Below, one piece after another: positions 1 through 11,881 of a stretch of DNA of 64,000 nt; the stretch's first letter is position 1; each line of letters starts with the position of its first letter. Under the pieces are notes generated by a model, which ran no database searches, had not been told where the DNA came from, and saw only the letters and a list, made by a program, of their open reading frames with translations. Source of the stretch: Neospora caninum Liverpool (lineage: Eukaryota > Apicomplexa > Conoidasida > Eucoccidiorida > Sarcocystidae); contig NC_018391.1 in NCBI RefSeq assembly GCF_000208865.1, forward strand, positions 1,736,001-1,800,000, read 5' to 3'. The position numbers were made by a program, and so were the translations under genes.

Positions 1-3000
1 CTAGAGGACGGACTTTGCATGAGGAAGATCCAGCGGGAAACAACGCAAAACAAAGGCAAGAAACCGCGTCGGTTTCTGCGGAGCCGCAGGGACGCAGAGA
101 GCTAGCGACTGGAGAAGAGAAGGAAAGAGAGAAACGAGCGGCAGGGTACGAAAAGAAGGGCACGACCCCAACTCCCAACCCCAGCAGAAGCGAAGCCTTT
201 CCCCACCATGGCAAGGAGGCACAGAGGCGGCGTGTGAGACTCCCAGGACGCTGAGGAGCAGGGTCGAGAAGAAGGAGCGCATGCATAACCCTTCTACAGA
301 GATCGTCTTCTGAGTCTCCGCAGGCGAGTGCGTCTCGCTCTCTCTCTCTGTGCGGCGCCGCAAGCTCCTTGCCGAGCTTCTGACACGAGAGCAGCGACCG
401 GAGCGGGGTGTGGAGGAGGCGAGCGAGACCCGAGGGGCGGGAAGCGCGACGCTCTGGCGCCCCTGTTCTCGAATCACAGGCTTCTTCTGAGGCGTCTTGC
501 GTCGCGGGGTTCTGACCGTCGTCGCTCTCTTCACTCGCGTTGCCTGCGAGCCGAAACCAAAAGTGTTGCTGGCGGGCGGGCGAGAACTCGTGGACCAGGA
601 GGAAGAGGTAGACGATCTCGCGCGCCTTCAGAAGGCTCAAGGTCAGGCCCAGCAAGAGCATCTCCTGTCTGCGGTACTGCGCCTTCACCGAGTTGCGCCG
701 CTCCCCGCGCCCTGCCCCGTCTGCGCACTGTGGCGCGTCGGATGGAGACAAGACGGCCAGCAACGCCTTCCTCGCGCGCGCGGCTGCGTCGCCCTCGTTG
801 TAGGTTGACGAGGGCGGCAGGCGCAGCAGAGCAGCCGGCGAGAGCGGCGACGCGAGGAGCGCCGCAATGAAGGAGAGACTCGCGGTGGGAAGACACTGCA
901 GGTAGAGGAAGCGAAGGACTGCGTTCAGCTGATCGTACACCGTAGCCAAGTACGCGGCATTCCATCGAACAGAGACAGGGTAGAGTTTCGGTGGAAGCGA
1001 CGACGGGCACGTCGGAGACGACGGAGACAGGAGCGAGCCGGAGACGCTCGGATCCAGAAGCTGCAACCAGACAAGAGAGGAAACGTGGACGCGAGAGCGC
1101 ATGCGCTGGAGGGACAAACACCCCCGAGGGGCAGAGAAGCGAGTTCAGGGAGCGAGGGAAAGAGATGAGGAATGGGAAAGGAACGACCGAGCAGACAGAA
1201 CGAGGAGGCAAAACGTTGAGAATATGGAAAGTCCAGATCAAAGAAAACGGTGGTCAGGGCGACAGGGACGCACGCCAGGTGAAGCAGCGGCTGAACACAG
1301 TGAAGGATCGTCGGGGAAGGATTGTCTTGAGAGCACAGAAGCGCCGTGGATCGAGGATGGACGAGACGAGAACGCGGAAGAATGAAAGCTCCTTTCGTAT
1401 TCAAATCCTGGCGGCCTGTTGGCGTTCAGCTTCGGCCGGAGACACGCCTTTTGTGTGATACCCCCCCCCCCCCCCCCCATTTCGAGAATCTCCACCGTTT
1501 CCCCGGCGCTCACTGAAGGGTTGAGCATGCAGATGGGCCAGTCGGCGATGCGGCGGAGCAGAAGCACCGCGTTGGCTGCCAGGCCCTCGAGCCACGGCGC
1601 GACTTGTTCGTCTGGCGACTCGTCTCGCTTAGCTGCCGAACCTCGTGGCGAAGGCGCTGCCTCCATCTGCGCTTCACTGCGGCGCACGTCTCTCGCCTCG
1701 CGTTCTTCTTCCGTCCACCACCCGAGGCTGGCGTCGTCTTCGCCCTCTCCGGATCCGGCATCGGGTTCCCTCTCTCCGCTCTCGATCTGTCCGCGGTCAG
1801 GCTGAGGGGGGCTGCCGAGAGCGCGGCGCGACTGCGCGTGGCGAGGCCGCCCAGTGGGCGTCGAGAGGTGGAGCCGGCGCAGGAAGAAGACTGGCTGCAG
1901 CCCGGGCTGCGCCGCCTGCTGGGTGGTCCCGAGCGGCTCGGGGGAGAGCGAGAAGAAGAGGCCGAGAGCGGCGTTCTCGCTCGTCTGCGCGCCCTCGCGC
2001 TGACTCGCGACCTCGAAGAGACACTGCCAGAGCGAGGGGCTCCAGATCGGCGCCGGCAGCGAAGGCGGAAGCGCCGCAGCCAGCACGCACGCGTTCTGCA
2101 GAAGATCCCGCGCCAGGCGCTCGAGGCGCGGGCCTACCGGGCCCGCACGCACCCAGGGCTCTGCGGCCTCCAGGACGGCGGTCGCGGAGGCGAGGGCCCG
2201 GGCCCGCGCCGCGGCAGCCGCGGCTGCGCCCGAAGCCGTGCAGGTCTCCAGAGCCCAACTAGCGTCGAGCGCGGCGGTGGACCGGGGCGAGGGCGGGTGC
2301 GTAAAGATCGAGGCGTCCGCCAGGGGCTCGGCGCCGGCCGGGGCCAAGCAGGCTCGGCAGCGGTCGACAGAAATGAGGAAGATTTCCGTCGCGCAGACAA
2401 TGACCAAATGCCGCCGGACCAGCGCGGCTTCGGACGGCGACGGGGCAGAAGAGAAGGAAGAATCGCCGAAAGGCGAGACGTTGGGCGAGAAGTCGAGAGC
2501 GGGCGGAAGGCCATCGGTGGGGGGGAGAGAGAAGGACGGCGAGGAGTCAGTCGAGGCGAAGAAGACAGGAAACTCTCCTGCAGCCAGAGGCGGCGAGGGC
2601 AGCTGGAGAGGCAGGCAGGAGGAAAGGAAGAAGGGGGACGAAGCCGCAGCGGAGGGGAGAGAGACACGGAGAGAGACAAATGCGGAAGAGGCGCCGCATT
2701 CTTCAGATTTCACCTCATTCCGAGCTTCGAAGAGGCGCGAGAGCGTCGGAGACGGCGCAAACAAACTCAAGCCGTTGCTGTAGTACGAGCACCGCGCAGG
2801 CGTCTCAGGCAGATGCCCAGAGGAAGGCGCTCCAAACGAACAAGCGGCGTCTCCGTAGAATGGACAAAGAGCCGAAGACAGAGTGGATGAGAGTCGACTC
2901 AAGGGGCAGGAAACAGCGGAGAAGAAGGGAGAAGGGAGAACGGAGGAGACCGAGAGAGAAAGCGGGTGTCCCGAGAGGTCTCGCTCAGCGCCCATCTCAT

Positions 3001-6000
3001 GTCGAGGCTCACAGCCACAACAGGACAGAGAAGGGCGCAGACGAAGCACGACTCGGTCTCCTCTGGCTGTGACTAGCGTGGCAGTGGGGTACGGCCCGAC
3101 GGTAAGTGCGGGAATGATGTCAACGACCGAGAGAAGGAGATCTTCGCAAGCTTCTCGCGCGTGTACGCGCTCTTGTTTGCGGTCTCCGGTTGCCGCGGCG
3201 CGCAACTGGGTCTCTCCCGTGGGTCGCGTCTCTCCAGAGTTCGCGGCCAAAAGGGAGGAAAAGAAGTCTCTTCCGCCTTTCTGCTGTTGGCCGCGTTTTG
3301 GCCCCGTAGTGTCTCCGCCCCTCGCTTTCACGTGCGCCGCAGATTTGGCCCGAGAGAAGACGAGGCGCGCGCGCCAGACCTCTGCAGGCATATAGGCGAC
3401 GCACTCGAGGCCCTTGACGACGACCGCGGAGGAGACACGGTCGCGACTGTCGACCCCGTAACGGGCGCTAGTTGAGCTCCACGGGCCAGACGTCTGCGAA
3501 GACGTCTCTCCGAGCGTGTTGACCACCGCCTCCAAATAGGCCTCTCGGGAGACAGCCGCGACACAGGATGAAGAATCTTCATTCGCGACTTCATCTTGGT
3601 CTCTTGGCGAGTCACTGAAAAGGGAATTTGAGCGGGGCAGCCCTCCAGACGCGCCGGGGCCTGCGAGGGCAGAAGAGAGACGACTGAGCGGGAGCGCCGA
3701 GGGAGGGGGGAAGAGCGAAGAGCAAGGAAGAGGCGAAGGCGACGACGACCGCCGAGCCAGCCTGAAAGCAACAGGAGGAAGGAGCGCACATGAAGCACCC
3801 AGGTGAGCGAGCCGTGCATGCACGCATATATCGGGGGGTTCGAATGATGTGTCGTACAGCTGCACTCACCCGTGAAAGGCTGTGCATGAGGAAGAGCAGG
3901 CGACGCGGGCAAGGGGCGCGGCGGCGAAACTCCCGGGGGAGAAGGAAGCCGAGATTGTCCCCCAAAGAGAGTCCCGTCTTTCGACCGTTTCACAAGGATA
4001 AAGCGACGAGATACAGTGTTGTGGCCAGACGAAGAAAAAAGACGACCACACGACGACGGGAAATGTCAGACCCCCCCCAACCCCCGTCGCCGCACAGTAA
4101 CGCGCCTGCATCCCAACCCCCCTACCCCCACAGAGCCTCGCTTACAGCCTTCGGATTTTTCGAGAAACCGAGCCGACCACGCCTCCGACGCCCCATCCCT
4201 GCCACGAGCTGGTCTCGTCCTCGCTGTCGTTCTCCTCGTCCGCTCCTTCTTCTCGGTATGTGTTGGCGAAGCTGGCCGACCGGAGGAGAGATCGGACCCA
4301 CCACGTCTGCCCAGTTTGGCCTACGGGCCCCGCCCCTGAGTCTGCGCCTTCGCCGTCCTCTGCTCTGTCTGCTGCGTCTCCCTGGCCACAGGCGCCGCTG
4401 CGTCTGTGCGCTGCGCATCTTCTCGAGTCGGCGACGAGCCGGTAGACGTACACCCCGTCCTGAGAGTCGACGACGGCGAGGAGCCTCGCGGGGAAGCACC
4501 TGAGCAGCTTCACGCCGGCCGCGCCGCGCGTGTGTGGAGGCGGCGCGTCGAGGGGCGAGACGCCTTTCCCGCTCCTTGCTTGCGCGGATTGCCCGCAGAC
4601 CGGACAGAGCGCGCCCGCGCCCGCGAGAGAGAGCGGCAGGCGCCGCAGACGCGCCGGGGACTGCAGGCGACCAGGCGGTCCGGGCCGGAGGAGCAACTGG
4701 TAGATGTCTCCGAGTCTCTGCGGTCGCGCGCGCCGCCGCTCGTTGGGCTCGTCCGCGGCCGAGGCGGCGTCTGGCGCGAAGAGGAAGACGGCGCCGTCGA
4801 GCGTGGACGAAAGAAGAGACGGCCCGACGGCTCCTGTCTCTGGAGAGACACCCGGAGTCGCCCGCGAAAACCGCGAACGCAGCGTCTCGGGAAACGGCAG
4901 CGAGAGCGACTCGAGCGGCACTAGCCGAAACGCGCTGCGGACGAAGCGCACACTCGAACCGCCAGACCAAGATGGCGACGCAGGGAGAGACGCCGCATCA
5001 GACCCAGCGTGAACGTACGTCGGGAGGACGAGGGGGAGAGTGCCGGCATCGGCGGAGAGGACGACAGAGCCGGGATGCGAGCCTTGGTCTCTGTCGAGGA
5101 GGGGCTTTCCCAGGCTGTCCGCACCGGGCGCGACGCGGGGCAAGAGGACGACGGCGTAGACGTGCAAGAGCGCAGGCGTGAGGAAGAAGAGGAGGTGCGA
5201 GGCCGCGGAAAAGAGCAAACCAACGGGCGCGGGCGACACGTGCACCGAGAGAATGTCGCCGCTGAGGGGACCGACGCGGAGACACGGCGACTCGGCGACG
5301 AGGCAGGCGAGAAGGAAGGCCTCGTTTCCGCGAGAGATGCAGAGTGTTTGGAGGGGCTCGAGCACCTGGTAGCGAGGGGCGGAACCTGGGGAAGGCCCGC
5401 GCTCGCTCCGCAGACAGGCGACGAGGTCGGGAGGCAGTTGCCGGCGGAAAACCGTGCGCAGATTGAGGGACAGTGGCAACAAAGGCTGCAGCGGGCGTTT
5501 GAAGGAGAGAGAGAGAGGCGGAAAAGGCGAAGAGAGAGAGGCGAAAAAGGCGTCGTGGGCAAGAGGAGAGGCGAGATGAGCGCTTGATCTGTCATTCTGG
5601 TCTTGTGCGGGCCCTCGTTGCTGGGCCTCTTCCTTTTCGACAAAATGCCGCCTGAGAAAATCTTCCAGCAGGCGGTGCGGCGAGGAGAACGGCGTCAAGC
5701 TCTCCTGCGCCTCCTCGCCGGACAAGCAGGCGTCGACATCTCCTGCGATTCGCGTCTCCACTGCGGCCAGGAGACTCGCGGCTTTCTGCTGCGAAAGGAC
5801 AAGGCGGAGGACCGGCTCCGGCAGAGACACGGGCGGCGCACAAGCCGACTGTCGCGCACAGGCAGGGGAGAGCGGGAAGCGCGCGGGGGGAGAAGACGCT
5901 CCCATCTCGTTCCTCTCGATGTCTTCCGCATCGGCTTTCTCGCAGTCTCTCTCGGGGACACTAGATTTCACGTCGGGCCCGAGAAGCGCCAGCGGAGCCC

Positions 6001-6019
6001 CCGCCGATGACCCTTCCAT
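1..6019 (-). CDS. Nup155/Nup170-like nucleoporin, 3' end outside window
   Basis: Likely inner-ring scaffold nucleoporin of the nuclear pore. Exons on the minus strand: 6019-4146, 3761-1514, and 1060 down to at least about 250 and possibly past base 1. Both junctions keep phase (CT|G, then phase 0). The start is the ATG at 6019 (MEGSSAG); an in-frame ATG at 6082 would add a hydrophobic leader and lies in a CT-rich leader region. The order of blocks follows the Nup155 N-terminal propeller: a block ending in HVSPAPVGLLFSAASHLLFF, then a GAVFLFAP/GDIYQLLL segment, then LLAVVDSQDGVYVYRL (compare the TRSEKGVIQVYDL region of Nup155), then VDIIPALTV...TLVTARGDRVVLRL. The third exon is rich in Leu/Ala helices (YLATVYDQLNAVLRFLYLQ), as expected of the alpha-solenoid. 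Large Ser/Pro insertions separate the blocks. The family call is by remembered similarity and topology, so a different beta-propeller/solenoid protein remains possible. Confidence 0.66.
1461..1478. repeat. Uninterrupted run of 18 cytosines
   Basis: Eighteen consecutive C on the plus strand, which is G18 in the sense of the nucleoporin gene. It lies inside the intron between 1061 and 1513, so it does not alter the protein. It is prone to slippage and to sequencing error. Confidence 0.9.
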
Positions 6020-6082
6020 GGCGCCAGAAAAAGGAAAGAGAGAGAACAAGAGAGAAAGGGAGAGAGAGAAGACGGAGAGCAA

Positions 6083-7299
6083 AAGAGAGAGAGACTAGGA
6101 CAGAGAGAAAAAGAGAGAGAGGACAAGAGAGACAGACACACACTCATGCAGAGTGCACTACGGTTGCGCGGCCTGTGTAGATATCAAGCGAGTCGGGGGA
6201 GAAGAACGGCGAGGATACGGGAAAACGCGACTGACGGGAAGCCCAGAACAAGGGAGAGTGAAGCGGACACGGAGAGGAAGAGGAAAGCGTGATCGAGAAG
6301 TGAAGGGACATGGAACTGGGGAGAGAAAAGAAGACGGGAAGAGCTGCATGTGCGACCGGAGAGAGGCGAAGGCGGATGATCGAAAGGACGCCGGCGGGAC
6401 TAGTCCATGTTTTTCTTGGCTTTAAAGCGGTCAAAAGGAAGGACGATCCACCGCCAAATCCAGATGCGAACCGAGAAAGAGACTCGGGAGTGCAATCAGC
6501 CCCAAGTTCTCTCTTTGGCGTGATGCCCCACGAGACTGTGTGTGTGTCTGTGCCCTATATGGCCGATCACCTCTCTTTTCTCGGCTTTTCCGCGCAGAGA
6601 CACTCACGAGAGGCTCACGGAAAACACACAATTTCTTCGTTTTCCCTTCCGGTCCTTCTGCGGACGCTTCTTCTCTCGGCTTCTTCTCTCCTCGCTGCTC
6701 CTCCCCCACTTTGCAGCCGGAAACGCCAGAGCCGAAAAGATTGAACATTTCTTGCATGCGCAGAAAAACGGAGACCTCAAACTGGTCAGTTGCGTGCGCG
6801 AAGCGGGCCGGTTTCGGCCTCGGTTCTCCGCGGCCTTTCTCTTCCACAAGCGGGAAAAGAGAAAACGAACAAGTGGAGCTTTCGGGAGAAAGCCGAGACC
6901 TCGGCAGCAAAGGCAACAAAGCGCTGCGCCAAGCTGCGGCTCGCGACTCGGCAAATCTCGCAGCGCCGCACCGCCGACCAGAGAAGAAGAAAAGGAGCCA
7001 GAGAAGAAGGGGAGACACGAGAGAACTGCCAGAGTGTAAATTCACATCGACGAGACGGAGAGCCGCCTACACACACACATACACGCCTTCGAGAGAGGAA
7101 CACAGCGGCGAGCCCAAAAGGTATCTTGAAGTAGACACAAAAAGAACCTCGGGAAACCTGTCACATCAAGGCTCTAAACCGTGCATATCCCATTTGAATG
7201 CATATGCATCTGCGGCTTTTACACATGCAAATTTAAACATGTGTTTATGTCATTACAGAGAGATTGCCAGTGTGCGGTGTATGGATACGCAGTGACCCC
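6083..7299. other. Divergent intergenic region, nucleoporin / GDP-fucose synthase
   Basis: About 1.2 kb between two start codons that point away from each other, so it must hold both promoters. Bases 6040-6180 are strongly purine-rich on the plus strand (CT-rich leader for the minus gene). Bases 7190-7260 contain several ATGCATATG-like steps. The sequence CATTACAG at 7251-7258, 42 bases before the plus-strand start, could be the end of a 5' UTR intron. I see no conserved ORF or RNA gene. Confidence 0.6.
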
Positions 7300-9236
7300 A
7301 TGGCGGAGCCGCAGGTTTCCACTTCTCTCCCGGTGTGCCTGGTCACCGGCGGCACTGGTCTCCTTGGAAAAGCTCTGCAGTCGGTTCTTCTTCGTGAACA
7401 GACATCCAAGTCCTCTACTTCTCCCTCCTCTTCATCTCCTTCTTTTTCATCTCCCTCTTCTTCATCTTCCTCCTCTTCATCTTCCTCCTCTTCATCTTCC
7501 TCCTCTTCATCTTCCAGTGCGTCTGTCTCTTCAACTGCTTCGCCCTCTGAGGGAAAGGATGACGCTACCGTGCAGGGAGAAACATCCTGTGGCTGCCCGA
7601 CGATCATTTCGAGAGGATCTCAGTTCGTGTTTGTGGGATCTCGAGAAGCGGACTTGCGGTGAGGAAAACGCAGTGGAAAGCACTAAACGAGACGCAGAGA
7701 TGAGCAGAAGCGCTTGTCCTCGAGGAAATCCTGCCTTGGTCGCCTCATGGGGTTCTCACGAGCAATCGTAAAGACACGCGACTGGTTTCGCCTTCGCATC
7801 CCCAGCTCGGATTCCTCTCCTTTCCCGCCCCTCGCGGTTCTACGATTGCCCACAACCCTCCCTTCTGGTCGCCATTTCGCCTTCTTCGCACGCTTTCCTT
7901 TCTTTGTTTCCTTCTCGTGTCTCCCTATTCAGATCTTACAAAGACACAGAGGCCCTGTTTCTTCGATACCGTCCACGGTCGCTCATTCACCTCGCCGCTC
8001 GCGTCGGGGGACTCTTCGACAACATGGCGCACAATGCAAGTCCCCCTCTTTTTTTCCTTTCTGCCGCCTCGCTCCCTCGACTGTTTTTGTTGGCTTGCTT
8101 TGCCTCTCTTTGGCTCTTCCCTCTTTTTCTGCCTGTCACTTCGCGCGGTTGCTCTTCTCTTGCGCTTCTTCTGCTGGCCTTTCGGAGATCTTGGAACTTT
8201 CCTTCAATTCGCCCGTTTATAGTTTTCCTTCGTGTCCCAGGACCTCCGCTTCCCTCGCTCCCTCCCTTTCTCTCCCCCACTGCCTCCCTCAGTTTCGTTC
8301 TCATTGCAAACGCTGGTCCTTACGCGCATATATGCATGCACCTATATATATATATATATATGCATGTATGCAAGCGCCGATATATTTGTCTGCGTGTACA
8401 TCGGCGTGACATGTCCGGTTACGTGTGGAGATGTTCTTAACGGCTTGGGAGCCTTCCGTCTTTTTGTCTCTTTTTTTGTAGCTGGAATTCTTCGAAGACA
8501 ATCTGCACATCAACGACAATGTCGTCCGCATGGCTCACCGCATGAAGGTGAGCTCGAGATCCGTTGGGCGCCTCTTCCCTCGGGCCCTCAAATTTCTTCT
8601 CCCGGAGTCGTCTTCTGTGTCTTAAGCACTTCAAGGCCTCTGTTTATGCAGTTTGAGTTATTCGGCTCTGAATCGCGGATCACCCGTACAGGGACGGCAT
8701 TTACTTCTAACGTGATGATCGCAACACCTGACCGAGCTAACGATTTTTCAGAGCGATTTTACAGAATACCAATCCTAGAACACTGATGCCCTGAGCTGAT
8801 GACGACAGAGTTGGGGTTGTACACCCGTCGACTTACACGTATGTGGTTCTCCCGGGGCGGACATTTCTTATTCTCCGACCATGACGCGTCGTCCTTCTCT
8901 TCGCCTCGGCGTCGCGTCTTCGCGCTTCTGTGTCTCTTCTTCCTCATCTGTCGCCTCGTGGCCGTCCAGTCCCCCGTCCTGTCCTCTCGAGCATTTGCTG
9001 GGGAAGCCGCGTTCGCTCTTTGACACGAGAGCCCTTCAGGAAACTCAACGGTCTGTACGCTACTTCTGCCTCTCGTTCATCAGGACATCTACCAAAAACG
9101 TCCGTGTATATCTCCCCTTTCCATTAATTCATGTGCACCTGCGAGCCTTTCCTCGCATATCTTTCCCTCGCGCTCTCATCTCCGTGTATATATACATATA
9201 TATACATATACATACATACATACATACATACATACA

Positions 9237-9294
<58 letters not shown>

Positions 9295-11881
9295 CATATA
9301 TATATACATATATATATATACATATATATATAGACACAGAGAGAGAGACATACGCGTATGGATAGAGGTGTGTATTTCTAGAAACGAGACGTACGACTCT
9401 CTAAAAATCTGAGTAGACATTTCCGCGTGGCGAGAGACGAGGAGAGTCTTGCGGGTCGTGCTGCTTTCTTCGATCCCCGCTTCGCGTTTTCGTTCAGGTT
9501 GAGAAAGCTGTGTTTTGCCTCTCGACGTGCATCTTCCCCGCTCGCTACGCCGACTCAGGAGAGTGCATGGATGAAGAGTATCTTCAGTAGGGCGAGAGCG
9601 GAATGGAGACTCGAGCGTCGTTTCGCGAGACACGGAAAACTACCAGGGCTCCTTTACACCCCACAGCCGCTAGGCGCTAGGTCTTCCCGTGTTCCGGTTT
9701 TCTTCTTGCCTTCGTTTTTACGCGACGCACTTTCTTCTCCCGCGGGGGTTTCGCATCTGCGTGAAGAGAGCGCCGGTTGGTGTCTCCATCCTTTGCTGTA
9801 CCTTTTTCGCGGTTTCCCGCGCTTGCCACGAGGTCTGCGCATGCACGACTCTGCCAGTGTCTGCCGCTGGGTTTTCAATGTTTTTGCTCAGCACTGGTTC
9901 GCCCCACCCCTCCAACGAAGGCTACTCGCATGCGAAGCGAATGCTCGAAGTGGTGGTCCGCCTCCATCGGCAGCGCTACGGCCACCAGTGGAGATGCGTG
10001 ATTCCCACGAACCTCTACGGCCCCTTTGATCTCTTCTCTCTGGAGAAGGGCCATGTCCTCCCCGCTCTCATCCACAAAGCTTTCCTAGCCTCGCGTAAGA
10101 GAACCCTTTCCCGCGGTGTCGCCCGGAGGACAGCGCCTCTGCTCTCGTGCCTTCCCTCCCGTCGCCACCGGCCTCGTCTTCTCTCTCTGTCGCGCTCGCG
10201 CTTCTCCATCGTTCTCTGTGTCGCGCTCTCCGCATGCGTCTCTCTGTTCAGAGAAAAACACTCCGCTGGTCGTAGGCGGCAGCGGCGCACCTTTGCGGCA
10301 GTTTCTGTACAGCGAAGATGCAGCTGAAATTATTCTGCGTGTTCTCGAGGCGCCGACGTTGTCAGAGGAAGAGAGTCTCATGATTCTCGCGTCGGATGGC
10401 GACGCGCCTGGTGAGCCTTTATCTGAAACACACAGGACGTTTCGGTCCTGTTGCGTTTCCCCCGTTCGTGCTTCGCGCTTCCCCTTTGCCTGTCCCGAGA
10501 GGTTCCTGTTTGCGCAGAATTCTCGCTCTCCGCTGAGTCCCCGTCGCCGAGCCCCTGAGTTTGTTTGCTGTTTCTTGTCTTCGAGTTCCCCTTCTCTCCT
10601 CGTCTTGCTCGCGACCGGACTGGTCTTTCTGCCCATGTTTCTCTTCTCTCCCGCGGTTGGAGCTTCGGCGTTGCAAGGCCTCTCTTTGGTTTTGCGTCCG
10701 CATGCAGAGGGTACCTCAATCGCGTTCCTCGCCCGGCGCATTGCAGACGCGTTTCACCTCTCACAGCCCATCCAAGTGAGTGGCGGTCTACGAGCGAGAG
10801 GTCGCGTGCGTTTCGCCTCCTTTCCTGCGTCGCTGTCCCGCGCTCCTTCTCTCTCCGGTCGACTGCCTCTCGTGGCGACGGTCTTCCGACTTTTCCTCTC
10901 TTTTTCTGATGCATTCTTGTCTTCGTACTGTGGTGTTTTGCTTCCCCTCATTCACGCCTACAACCCCGCATGCTGAACGCTTGGCTGTCTCCCCCCCGCA
11001 GTTCGACCGATCGAAGCCAGATGGCATATACCGCAAGGTGAGCGCCTTTTGTGTGACCGCTCTTTGACGCCTACCGTACTCGTGCCTTTTCTTCTCCGCA
11101 TTCTCCCTCTTGTTCTATCTCTCCCTTCTGTTCTTGTTCCCTCTCTTTTTCTCTCTCTGTTCTTCCGTTTTTTGTTTTCGACTGCACGCGTGTTTTCCCT
11201 TGTGTTCCCTGCCTCGACCGTCCATTCGCTCCATCCTGTTCTTGCGGATGACGGTCCGGCTTTTGTCGTTGGGGTTTCCCCTTTCCCTGATGCCCCGTTT
11301 ATGACCCGCCTCGTTTCATTCTCCCGTCCCGTCTCGTGTCCTCTCGCGTCGACTTCCAACGCTTCTTTCTGCTCAGACGGTCTCGTGCGCCCGGCTCCGT
11401 CGTTTCCTCGGCCCAGCCTTCCGTTTTCTCTCTCTCGAGGAAGGTAAGAGAAATCGCGATGAAAACGAGGCAACAGACACACAAGCATGGAGACACCTTC
11501 AAGTGTCCTTGCTCCCCAGAAATCTCGGCTGTCACCCTCTCTCACGATCTTTACCGCTATCTCCCGGCTTCGCTACCTCTCGGCCTCTGCGCTCCTCTGT
11601 CTCTATCCCCTTTCGCCTTCTCTAACGTTCGCTTTCCGTCCCTCTGGCGCCCTCCCTCTGCTTTCGTCCTCCGTCGCCTGTCGCGCTTTCTCTCGCTCTT
11701 CTTCCCCCCTCCAAATGGAGTGTATGCCGGTCTGTCGCCGTCGGAGGAAGCAGGAAGACTGTGACGCACTGAAGCCGAAAGCTAACGACAGCGACCGTTC
11801 AGAATGCATTTTCTTTTCTGTGCAGGCGTTCGACGAACTGCGCAGTGGTTCATACACAACAACGAAACTGCGCGAATTTGA
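7300..11881 (+). CDS. GFS: GDP-L-fucose synthase (epimerase/reductase)
   Basis: Converts GDP-4-keto-6-deoxy-mannose to GDP-L-fucose with NADPH, the last step of de novo GDP-fucose synthesis in the cytosol. Ten exons: 7300-7658, 7933-8035, 8482-8547, 9498-9586, 9892-10094, 10252-10410, 10708-10775, 11002-11037, 11377-11443, 11826-11881. All phases close, giving 401 residues (human enzyme about 321). Visible motifs: nucleotide-binding TGGTGLLG near residue 16; [12 protein letters not shown]; the catalytic Ser and Cys in CLSTCIFP; the Tyr and Lys in GYSHAKRM; the His in [10 protein letters not shown]; the substrate-side [11 protein letters not shown]; and the C-terminal TAQWFIHN. The excess length is a Ser-rich insertion just after the first Rossmann helix. 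The second intron starts with GC (GCAAGT at 8036-8041), not GT; only this donor gives the family spacing NMAHN-LEFFEDN. The start is the ATG just before [17 protein letters not shown]. Confidence 0.96.
7420..7530 (+). repeat. Poly-serine codon repeat inside GDP-L-fucose synthase
   Basis: An imperfect TCC/TCT/TCA repeat encodes about 35 serines, with a few Pro, Phe, Thr and Ala, between the first helix of the Rossmann fold and the strand [11 protein letters not shown]. Synonymous Ser codons are mixed, so it is not a pure trinucleotide expansion. Confidence 0.85.
8342..8361. repeat. (TA)n tract in an intron
   Basis: A short run of alternating T and A follows ATATATGCATGCACC in the GC-AG intron of the GDP-L-fucose synthase gene. 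Confidence 0.8.
9185..9332. repeat. (CATA)n/(TA)n microsatellite in an intron
   Basis: About 15 tandem CATA units flanked on both sides by ATATATAC and TA runs, nearly 150 bases in all. It sits in the intron before the exon carrying the CLSTCIFP catalytic motif of the GDP-L-fucose synthase gene. It opens long false frames of Tyr-Ile-His repeats on both strands. Confidence 0.92.

Noticed and set aside
1604..2890. 428-residue open frame on the plus strand, Arg/Gly-rich
   Set aside because: It lies antisense to the second nucleoporin exon, which keeps phase with its neighbours and has family-like order. The Arg/Gly richness is the mirror of the Ser/Pro/Ala coding of the real gene.
8881..9333. 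Frame encoding Tyr-Ile-His repeats
   Set aside because: Translation of the (CATA)n and (TA)n intronic microsatellite; it lies between two well-supported exons of the fucose synthase.
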